A DNA stretch of 7,862 bases from NCBI GenBank assembly GCA_030018745.1, contig JASEHB010000091.1, positions 1 through 7,862 of the forward strand, read 5' to 3'. Under the pieces are notes generated by a model. That model searched no databases. It was not told where the DNA came from and saw only the letters and a list, made by a program, of their open reading frames with translations. Position numbers and translations under genes: made by a program. Source of the DNA: Desulfatibacillaceae bacterium (GTDB lineage Bacteria > Desulfobacterota > Desulfobacteria > Desulfobacterales > Desulfatibacillaceae). Positions 1 through 4,752 of this stretch are shown here, piece after piece (position 1 is the stretch's first letter; every line of letters starts with the position of its first letter).

Positions 1-68
1 GGAATGGGGGTGGGGTGAGGGGTTGCGGGAGGCATGGGATCAAAACCGAGTTTGGTGGCCAAGCGCAT
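1..68 (-). CDS. Possible start of a partial CDS running off the left edge
   Basis: An ATG at 68-66 on the minus strand opens a frame that stays open for 22 codons to the edge of the window. The short peptide is proline-rich (MRLATKLGFDPMPP at its start) and I do not recognise it. It lies about 40 nt downstream of the start site predicted from the sigma-54 promoter at 120-135, where a target gene would be expected. Against it, there is no clear Shine-Dalgarno at a proper distance (only AAACGGG directly against the ATG). An in-frame TTG four codons upstream, with AGCGGA before it, is an alternative start. Too short to judge by coding statistics. Confidence 0.22.
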   Translation of the reverse strand, partial: MRLATKLGFDPMPPATPHPTPI

Positions 69-119
69 CCCGTTTAACAATTGGTCCGCTTGGCGTGATC
101 CCTTTCGGCAATATGTATA

Positions 120-135
120 TGCACAGATGGTGCCA
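120..135 (-). promoter_or_regulatory. Sigma-54 (-24/-12) promoter, reading leftwards
   Basis: The minus strand reads TGGCACCATCTGTGCA. The -24 element TGGCAC is perfect. The invariant GG and GC are separated by exactly 10 nt, and the -12 element GTGCA differs from TTGCA at one base. The predicted start site is near 109. The promoter lies about 240 bp downstream of the stop codon of an NtrC-family activator gene on the same strand, with an IHF consensus and an inverted repeat directly upstream. The gene it would serve is outside or just entering the window. Confidence 0.62.
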
Positions 136-141
136 TATATG

Positions 142-154
142 TAACAGTTTGATA
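142..154 (-). promoter_or_regulatory. IHF binding site
   Basis: The minus strand reads TATCAAACTGTTA, a perfect match to the IHF consensus WATCAANNNNTTR. The side 5' of the consensus (155-170) is almost pure A/T and includes the 10-bp palindrome ATAATATTAT at 160-169, as is usual for strong IHF sites. It sits 6 bp upstream of the TGGCAC element and before the candidate activator sites, where IHF bends DNA so that a distant activator can touch sigma-54 polymerase. Assignment is by consensus only. Confidence 0.5.
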
Positions 155-172
155 TTTATATAATATTATTGC

Positions 173-185
173 CTGCCGCGCAGCA
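173..185 (-). promoter_or_regulatory. Dyad CTGC-N3-GCAG, possible activator half of the control region
   Basis: The minus strand reads TGCTGCGCGGCAG, an inverted repeat of CTGC/GCAG with a 3-nt centre. It ends 37 bp upstream of the sigma-54 element. Nearly the same string (TGCTGCGGGCAG, one base shorter in the centre) occurs at 6373-6384, upstream of the second sigma-54-like promoter and in the same orientation relative to it. A shared activator site is possible, but the dyad is short and the spacing differs. Confidence 0.2.
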
Positions 186-189
186 CGAA

Positions 190-206
190 CGGAAATCAGA
201 ATTCCG
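190..206. promoter_or_regulatory. Candidate upstream activator sequence (inverted repeat)
   Basis: CGGAA-N7-TTCCG is a 17-bp inverted repeat centred at 198, about 64 bp upstream of the -24 element and roughly -89 from the predicted start site. That is within the usual range for dimer sites of sigma-54 enhancer-binding proteins. The distance and the IHF site in between are the main support. The arms are only 5 bp. Confidence 0.3.
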
Positions 207-226
207 ATATCCGCCCAGGCCCGTGC

Positions 227-246
227 GCCCCTGCTAAAAAAGGGGC
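227..246. other. Hairpin GCCCCT-N8-AGGGGC downstream of the activator gene
   Basis: A perfect 6-bp GC-rich stem with an 8-nt loop lies 130 bp past the stop codon of the EBP gene. There is no T-run after the stem on either strand, so it is not a standard intrinsic terminator. It could be a 3' processing or pausing structure of the kaiC-kaiB-EBP transcript. The rest of 247-376 shows no gene or clear motif. Confidence 0.22.
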
Positions 247-376
247 TGAAAAAGGCTGGCCAAAAAGCTCATTTTAATAAGGCAACAGCTTGAAACTATG
301 AATATTATCAGAGTCTGGCAGCATCAGCAGGGGGATGAAACCGGTACTGCAAAGGCGGATAGGGCGGTTTTTGACT

Positions 377-1798
377 TTAGAGTTCCGATTTGTTCTTGCC
401 GGTCTTTGGGACGGAGCTTTTGTATTCGCTTTTGTCTATTTTATATTTGCCCAACAGCTTGTGCATCTGCCGCACGCCAATTCCCGCGGCCAGCGATGAA
501 ACATCTATTTTACCCCTGTGCTCGGACAGCAACTGCTTGAGATATTGGCGCTCGATGCTTTCAATGGCCGCTTGCCGCACTTCGGCCAGGGGCAGGGTTG
601 TATTCAGATGGAGATGGGCAGTGCTGCCCCCGGAAAATATCTCGGCAGGAAAGCTCTCCGGGGTCAGCTCCCTGGATTGCTCGATGATGTGCGCCCGCTC
701 GATAAGGTTTTCCAGCTCGCGGATGTTCCCCGGCCAGGGGTATCTCCTAAAGGCCTGCATGACAACCGGGTGGACCGAAACAATTTTCTTGTTATTGATC
801 CGGTTGCACTTTTCCAAAAACTCATGCACCAGCGGAGACAGATCCTCAATCCTTTCCCTTAACGGCGGCACCTCAATGGGAAAAACATTCAGCCGGTAAT
901 AGAGGTCCTCCCTGAAACGCCCCTCCTTGATGGCAGCGTTCAAGTCTGAATTGGATGCCGCGATTATCCGCACATCCGCTTTTACTGTTGCGGTTCCGCC
1001 GACCCGTGAAAAAACTTTTTCCTGCAATACCTGCAAGAGCTTGATCTGAACTGATTGGGTGATGGTCCCGATCTCATCGAGAAAAAGGGTTCCGCCCTGG
1101 GCGATTTCGAACTTGCCCGGTTTTTTGGTGATGGCGCCGGTGAAGGCGCCTTTCTCGTGGCCGAACAGTTCGCTCTCAATAAGGGTGTCTGGTATGGCGC
1201 CGCAATGGACGCTGATGAACTGGTTGCTGCTCCGGCTGCTGTGGCGGTGGATGAGCCTGGCCATCACCCCCTTGCCTGTCCCTGTCTCCCCGGTAAGGAG
1301 AATGGAAGTAAGGGTGGGGGCCACCATCCTAATTTGATCAAAAACCTTTTGCATTGCCGTGCTTTGGGTGCGAACGAGAACGCTGGACTCTTTTTCCCAG
1401 AACTGGTTGCGGAGGTATTCCAGCTCGGACCGCATTCTGGCGGCCTTGGAGGCATGCTCCTTTACCAGGTTGGCCCCGGCCATTGATTTTTTGAGCAGTT
1501 GGGTATTTTCCTGCAACTCATTTTCAGCTTCGTTCAGGCGCAGCAGAATTGCTTCCCGTTCTTCTATGACCGCGTCTGCCTGACCCCGCCGGAGATGGTC
1601 AAGCTTCTCCAGCGATTGCCTGAACGCCTCGGTGTTGAGCTGCAATTCATTTTCAACTTCATTTATGCGCAGCAGTATGACATCGTGCTCGCCGATAACC
1701 GCGTCTGCCTGGCCCATCCTCAACGCATCGAGAATCTCCGTGGCCTGTTTAAGCTGGCCCTCTATTTCCAAGTAACTTAAGGGGGGAGGCTTTTTCAT
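377..1798 (-). CDS. Sigma-54-dependent transcriptional activator (EBP) linked to KaiBC
   Basis: This 473-residue NtrC-family AAA+ activator drives open-complex formation by sigma-54 RNA polymerase. Visible motifs are: Walker A GETGTGKG (170-177), GAFTGA sigma-54 contact loop (217-222), Walker B GGTLFLDEIG (235-244), sensor I region (about 278-286), arginine fingers in REDLYYRLN (R296, R302), sensor II WPGNIRELEN (355-364), and a C-terminal Fis-like helix-turn-helix at about 431-454. The motor and DNA-binding parts look complete. There is no receiver domain. Residues 1-135 are charged and helical, with two copies of a 36-residue motif (21-56 and 64-99), then a coiled coil leading into the AAA+ domain. 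The start is set by GGAAGAG 6 nt upstream of ATG, overlapping the kaiB stop, with a 12-nt gap. Last gene of the kaiC-kaiB-EBP unit; its input is inferred to come from KaiB/KaiC. Confidence 0.95.
   Translation of the reverse strand: MKKPPPLSYLEIEGQLKQATEILDALRMGQADAVIGEHDVILLRINEVENELQLNTEAFRQSLEKLDHLRRGQADAVIEEREAILLRLNEAENELQENTQLLKKSMAGANLVKEHASKAARMRSELEYLRNQFWEKESSVLVRTQSTAMQKVFDQIRMVAPTLTSILLTGETGTGKGVMARLIHRHSSRSSNQFISVHCGAIPDTLIESELFGHEKGAFTGAITKKPGKFEIAQGGTLFLDEIGTITQSVQIKLLQVLQEKVFSRVGGTATVKADVRIIAASNSDLNAAIKEGRFREDLYYRLNVFPIEVPPLRERIEDLSPLVHEFLEKCNRINNKKIVSVHPVVMQAFRRYPWPGNIRELENLIERAHIIEQSRELTPESFPAEIFSGGSTAHLHLNTTLPLAEVRQAAIESIERQYLKQLLSEHRGKIDVSSLAAGIGVRQMHKLLGKYKIDKSEYKSSVPKTGKNKSEL
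1502..1738 (-). repeat. Tandem protein-level duplication in the EBP N-terminus (period 43 residues)
   Basis: Residues 21-56 and 64-99 align without gaps with 26 of 36 identities. Both contain LRxGQADAVI followed by ILLRxNExENELQxNT. The units begin 43 codons (129 nt) apart. The motif resembles the short G(E/Q)xDAVV...LL...AExxL segment that I know from N-termini of many PAS/GAF sensor histidine kinases. Here it is duplicated and joined to an AAA+ activator in place of a receiver domain. It is likely a dimerisation or partner-binding element; its function is unproven. Confidence 0.8.
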
Positions 1799-1810
1799 GG
1801 CGCACTCTTC

Positions 1811-2116
1811 CTATATCCGCAGCGAAGCCATCACTGTCTGGACACTGCTCAGATTTCCAAAAACCGTGGCGGGCGGGTCTGGGGCAACCTTTATGAGCGT
1901 GGGGGTGATGAGGATATTGTGCTTGAAAGCAGCATCCAGGTTCAGGAACACATCTATTATCTCGATGGTGTGCCGGCCAGGAAGGTGGTCCTGGCACAAA
2001 CACTGGAGGTTTTGCCGGGCAAGGGCGGAGTTGGATTCCTGGCCGGCCACAAACAGGATGAATTTGTAATGCGTGCAGTCGGCCTCCTTTGCCGATGCTT
2101 TTTTCCCTAGAGTCAT
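1811..2116 (-). CDS. kaiB: KaiB-family protein, thioredoxin-like fold
   Basis: This 101-residue protein is about the normal KaiB length (102 in Synechococcus). Family signatures are FVAG near residues 22-25, the IDV strand (54-56), ILITPTL with the conserved cis-proline at 72 (68-74), and a PP...FGNLS stretch (81-90). In known clocks KaiB switches fold, binds the CI ring of KaiC and then recruits output or antagonist proteins. The start at 2116 is chosen because AAGGAGGG lies 8 nt upstream inside the end of kaiC and the ATG overlaps the kaiC TGA as ATGA, implying translational coupling. The frame is open further upstream to 2443, but that part is antisense-frame kaiC code. The C-terminus ends about ten residues earlier than in cyanobacterial KaiB once the longer N-terminus is aligned. 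It is unlikely to be a SasA-type sensor domain because it stands alone. Confidence 0.93.
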   Translation of the reverse strand: MTLGKKASAKEADCTHYKFILFVAGQESNSALARQNLQCLCQDHLPGRHTIEIIDVFLNLDAAFKHNILITPTLIKVAPDPPATVFGNLSSVQTVMASLRI

Positions 2117-3873
2117 GGCTTTGTCCCTCCTTTGGCGGGGGGAGATTCGCGCCGCCCTTTGGCCGATTTGCTGCCTCGAATCTTGGACCGGGCTTCGCGG
2201 CCGCACTGGTGCATGGCATCGTCTGCCCTCAAAGCTTCCAGATCGAGTTCGCTCCTCAATATCTCGGCCTCCAGCGCCAACACGCTCGATTCCCGATGGG
2301 CCTTCTTCACAGCAAGCTCGGCTTCCTTTTCCTTTATGGTCCGCCTGCGCTTGGAGATGGTGATCCGCTCCTTCATCTCCTGCTCCTGGCGGGCCGAGCC
2401 TGTGAGTACCCCGCCTTCGCCCACATAAATATCGGCAATGCAAAAACCCTTGCTGCTTATGATGAATTCGCGGTACTGGTTGGAATGCTGGCGGCCTCTA
2501 GCCTTGACCACCAGCATCATCCGGTTCATCTCGCCTCCCACATCTATGTAGCGCAGCGCCACAACCGTATCGGCAAAGGAGGAAATGTTGATTCCGCTGA
2601 TATCCGACATGCTGCCAAGGCCTTCCAACTGGGCGGTGAGCAGGGTGGTGATGCCCATTGCCTTTAAAATGGTGACCAGGCGGATGGCGAAGTCGAAGGC
2701 GGTTTGCCTGGAACCCATGCGCTGGGACGAGCTGATGGCGTCAATGACCACATGGTCCGGCTTCAGCTTGTAAACAGCCTCAAGAATGCGGTAGAGGTGA
2801 ACATTGGCCTCGGCGGCTTCGGGCATGAAGGACAGTATGTTAAGCCGACCCGACTTTATTGCCGGCCGCAGGTCTATGCCTGGGCTTAACATGCAGTCAA
2901 CAAGCGTATCCACAGATTCCTCGAAAGAAATATAGACCACCCGCTCCTTGCGGTCGCTGGCGGCCTTGGCAAAGGAGCAGGCTATGGTGGTCTTGCCCGT
3001 GCCGGTGGAGCCGGAAATAAGAACGCATGTCCCGCGGCGGAGCGGGCCTCCCAGAATCTCGTCCATCCCGGCGTGGCCTATGGAGGCGACTCCCGGTTGG
3101 GCATGGCAATCAAGGGAGGTGGAGGAAAGGGGGGTGAATTTCACGCCGTCATCAATGATGATGAAGGGGTTTTCGTTGCGCCCAAAGCCGGAGCCGCGGT
3201 ATTTGACGACAAGAAGCAGCCGGGTGGCGATTCTTTCCTCAACCCTTTGCTCCAGGTTTATAACGCAATCGGCCATGTAATGGAGAAATTCGTAGTGGCC
3301 GCTTGAGTGCCTGCCCTCATTTATTTTGGCGGTGATGATGGATGTTGTTCCAAGGCCGCCAAGCCATTCGTTGATGGCATAAAGCTCGTCCTGCTCGCGA
3401 TGGGGGTCGTGGTAGATGCGCATGAGCACATCAATGGCATCTATAACCAGCCTTTTGGCTTTCATGAGCCGGGTCTTGCCCTCTATCATGGCAAGAAGCC
3501 CGGAGATGTTGAAGTCTCCGGCATTCGCGGCCCTCTGGGGCAGGCGGGCCTCCAGAATGAACAGCTTGCCGGCGCTCTCAAGCGCGGCCAGGTCCCAGCC
3601 CAGGGTGGCGGCGTTCTCCCGCAGGGTACTCGCACGCTCCTCAAAAGTTACCATAATGCCCGGCTCGCCCATAAGCGCGCCGCGGTAAAGAAACTCCAGC
3701 GCCAGAACGCTCTTGCCTGTTCCTGGGCCGCCGCAAAGGAGCGTGGCCTTGCCCGCAGGCAGCCCGCCCTTCAACACCGCGTCCAGGCCGTGCACTCCGG
3801 TGGCGACCTTTTTTAATGGGGTGGAAGCGATGTCGCTTTCCTCTTTCAATTCCATTTTCCGTTTTTTGGGCAT
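2113..3873 (-). CDS. kaiC: KaiC-family double-domain ATPase/autokinase with C-terminal coiled-coil extension
   Basis: This 586-residue protein has two RecA-like domains. CI: Walker A GGPGTGKS (48-55), catalytic EE 78-79, Walker B D145, and KYR 224-226 at the subunit interface. CII: Walker A GSTGTGKT (288-295), EE 318-319, Walker B D378, and KAR 457-459. Several of these coincide in number with Synechococcus KaiC, and so do the phospho-acceptor positions, which here are Ser431-Ser432 instead of Ser-Thr. After VLTGSAR (489-495), in the KaiA-binding region of the cyanobacterial protein, comes an extra helical, heptad-rich stretch (about 497-556) and a Lys/Arg-rich tail to 586; cyanobacterial KaiC ends at 519. 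Hexamer formation, ATP hydrolysis and autophosphorylation are expected from the family. No kaiA is present. The start is supported by CAGGAG 7 nt upstream. First gene of the kaiC-kaiB-EBP unit. Confidence 0.95.
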   Translation of the reverse strand: MPKKRKMELKEESDIASTPLKKVATGVHGLDAVLKGGLPAGKATLLCGGPGTGKSVLALEFLYRGALMGEPGIMVTFEERASTLRENAATLGWDLAALESAGKLFILEARLPQRAANAGDFNISGLLAMIEGKTRLMKAKRLVIDAIDVLMRIYHDPHREQDELYAINEWLGGLGTTSIITAKINEGRHSSGHYEFLHYMADCVINLEQRVEERIATRLLLVVKYRGSGFGRNENPFIIIDDGVKFTPLSSTSLDCHAQPGVASIGHAGMDEILGGPLRRGTCVLISGSTGTGKTTIACSFAKAASDRKERVVYISFEESVDTLVDCMLSPGIDLRPAIKSGRLNILSFMPEAAEANVHLYRILEAVYKLKPDHVVIDAISSSQRMGSRQTAFDFAIRLVTILKAMGITTLLTAQLEGLGSMSDISGINISSFADTVVALRYIDVGGEMNRMMLVVKARGRQHSNQYREFIISSKGFCIADIYVGEGGVLTGSARQEQEMKERITISKRRRTIKEKEAELAVKKAHRESSVLALEAEILRSELDLEALRADDAMHQCGREARSKIRGSKSAKGRRESPPAKGGTKP

Positions 3874-3992
3874 TGCAAAACTCCTGTTGCCCCGTTTTTA
3901 AGGCCCTCTGGCAGGAACTTTAATGGGCGGGAAATACGCGGCTTGACTCATTCGAGAAAGTGGGGCCTGCAGTTATCGGTGACATCATACTC

Positions 3993-4022
3993 TTTATACC
4001 CCAATCACGGGCAAATTAACAA
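3993..4022 (-). promoter_or_regulatory. Candidate sigma-70 promoter for the kaiC-kaiB-EBP unit
   Basis: On the minus strand TTGTTA and TATAAA are separated by 18 nt. The start site would fall near 3986, giving a leader of about 113 nt before kaiC. I found no -24/-12 element with correct spacing upstream of kaiC, so autoregulation through sigma-54 is not indicated. Matches are moderate and the region is AT-rich, so this is tentative. Confidence 0.33.
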
Positions 4023-4197
4023 GACTTATTTTGCCTTGCATTTTGGGCTGTTATATTTGCCATGAGTAAAAGTTTTGTAATAGCTGGACATAAATTGGGA
4101 AAATGCTGTGCGCATACAAAATATGCACGGTGACAGTATTAACCTGGCACATCCGCCCCTGGAGGGCTATGAATTGACTTTCTCCCCCTCAACCACC

Positions 4198-4241
4198 TGA
4201 CGGCTTTTTAGACGGCTTTTTGTTCCGCACAACGGCTTTTT
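4198..4241 (+). repeat. ACGGCTTTTT repeat block; left copy of a dispersed direct repeat
   Basis: Three exact copies of ACGGCTTTTT begin at 4200, 4212 and 4232. The part at 4198-4229 recurs at 7832-7862 in the same orientation, with 29 identical columns, one mismatch and three single-base gaps. No inverted complement (GCCGT) lies nearby, so it is not a hairpin. Its nature is unknown. Confidence 0.6.
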
Positions 4242-4285
4242 TGGTGGTGAATATTTCCAATAAAATCAGGCCAAATACGCTTAAA

Positions 4286-4333
4286 GCAGCCCTTCACGCC
4301 GGAGGTCGCTAGTTCAGGTCTGGTCGTCCCGCC
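4286..4333 (+). pseudogene. tRNA-Asp-like 3' half (tRNA fragment, possible attachment-site remnant)
   Basis: The segment reads like the 3' half of a bacterial tRNA-Asp. CCTTCAC replaces the CCTGTCAC anticodon loop, losing one base of the GTC anticodon. Then follow GCCGG, variable loop AGGTC, T stem GCTAG/CTGGT (4308-4312 with 4320-4324, five pairs including two G-T) around loop TTCAGGT, and CGTCCCGCC in place of the acceptor 3' strand plus CC. The tRNA 5' half is absent upstream, and the anticodon, T loop (no A58) and final A of CCA are damaged, so it is not a working tRNA. Comparison is from memory of tRNA-Asp sequences. Such 3' halves are typically left by integration into tRNA genes. Confidence 0.42.
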
Positions 4334-4358
4334 GGTTAAATAAAGTGGCTAGCTCATT

Positions 4359-4378
4359 AGGGCTAACCCTTTTTTTTT
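4359..4378 (+). terminator. Short hairpin with nine-T tract after the tRNA-like fragment
   Basis: AGGG-CTAA-CCCT is followed by an uninterrupted T tract to 4378. A competing pairing GGTTA (4334-4338) with TAACC (4364-4368) would enlarge the structure. It lies 26 bp past the tRNA-like 3' end, where a tRNA gene normally has its intrinsic terminator, which fits the fragment having been copied together with its native downstream DNA. Confidence 0.4.
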
Positions 4379-4662
4379 ATTGGCATGGCGAATGTGTGAC
4401 CATCTGGTTTTTCCACCCTTTTTCAAGGGCTGTGGCTGGCAGCCCCTTTTCTTTTTTGGAAAAGGCCGCCAACAGCCTTCTTCTTGCGAGCCTGGCTTCA
4501 AATGCAAGCGCCGTAAAGGTCGTCTTGTCGTTCCGATGCCCCGGAAGCGCAGGCCATAGCAGGTTATATGCCCTTTGGGGATGCGTGCCTTGACGGTGCA
4601 TCCGCATCTGCGGCAAGAGGCTTTGAAAAGCCGGAAAAGGCCTGCTGTCAAGCGCTTGTTTT
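4379..4662. other. Intergenic stretch without a convincing gene
   Basis: Open frames exist on both strands (plus 4345-4593; minus 4349-4702 and 4377-4616), but none has a good ribosome-binding site, a recognisable fold or a normal composition. The minus frame 4349-4702 contains one CRRCGC cluster resembling half of a zinc ribbon (only a single CxxC), so a decayed transposase-like fragment is conceivable but not supported. I see no functional gene. Confidence 0.3.
4427..4457 (+). terminator. Hairpin with T-rich tail, plus strand
   Basis: GGGCTG (4427-4432) and CAGCCC (4440-4445) form a 6-bp GC-rich stem with a 7-nt loop, followed by CTTTTCTTTTTT. The form is that of an intrinsic terminator on the plus strand, though no plus-strand gene ends just before it. 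It may stop stray transcription ahead of the carboxyltransferase promoter or belong to a decayed element. Confidence 0.35.
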
Positions 4663-4692
4663 TTATTGTCCCCAAGTCAAATATCAGATAAT
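4663..4692 (+). promoter_or_regulatory. Candidate sigma-70 promoter for the carboxyltransferase gene
   Basis: TTATTG and GATAAT are separated by 18 nt, with the start site near 4699 and a leader of about 53 nt. TTGTCC at 4666-4671 would be a better -35 but leaves only a 15-nt spacer. No sigma-54 element with correct spacing was found in this upstream region. Confidence 0.28.
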
Positions 4693-4752
4693 GTCGGCCC
4701 ATAAATCAACCCCGCTCTCCAACCGTCGAGCAAACCATCTGGAGGCTATTGA

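Noticed and set aside
113..142. Imperfect inverted repeat TATATGCAC ... GTGCCATATA as a separate operator
   Set aside because: It has a one-base offset between arms and is fully overlapped by the sigma-54 element, whose conserved bases explain the symmetry.
298..899. Plus-strand open frames across the left intergenic region and the end of the EBP gene
   Set aside because: They run antisense to a gene with clear AAA+ and helix-turn-helix motifs and show low-complexity cysteine/serine-rich translations without ribosome-binding sites.
2117..2443. N-terminal extension of KaiB to 210 residues in the same minus-strand frame
   Set aside because: This part overlaps kaiC in another frame, has no KaiB-like sequence, and the ATG at 2116 has a strong AAGGAGGG at the right distance plus the ATGA overlap.
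4035..4062. TGGCAAATATAACAGC on the minus strand as a sigma-54 promoter for kaiC
   Set aside because: GG and GC are 11 nt apart instead of 10 and the -12 element does not match otherwise; a one-base spacing error normally abolishes sigma-54 binding.
4112..4126. GCATA-N5-TATGC inverted repeat upstream of kaiC as an operator
   Set aside because: Arms of 5 bp in an AT-rich region are expected by chance, and it lies far upstream of the proposed promoter.
4144..4159. TGGCAC at 4145 as a third sigma-54 promoter
   Set aside because: The base pairs at the -12 position are CC, not GC, and no gene follows at a suitable distance on the plus strand.
4344..4370. TGGCTAGCTCATTAGGGC as the D-arm of a tRNA gene
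   Set aside because: Only a D-arm-like string is present; it runs directly into a T tract with no anticodon or T arm behind it.
4349..4702. Minus-strand 117-codon frame with CRRCGC as a zinc-ribbon or transposase gene
   Set aside because: There is only one CxxC pair, no ribosome-binding site and no transposase catalytic motif; the composition is anomalous.
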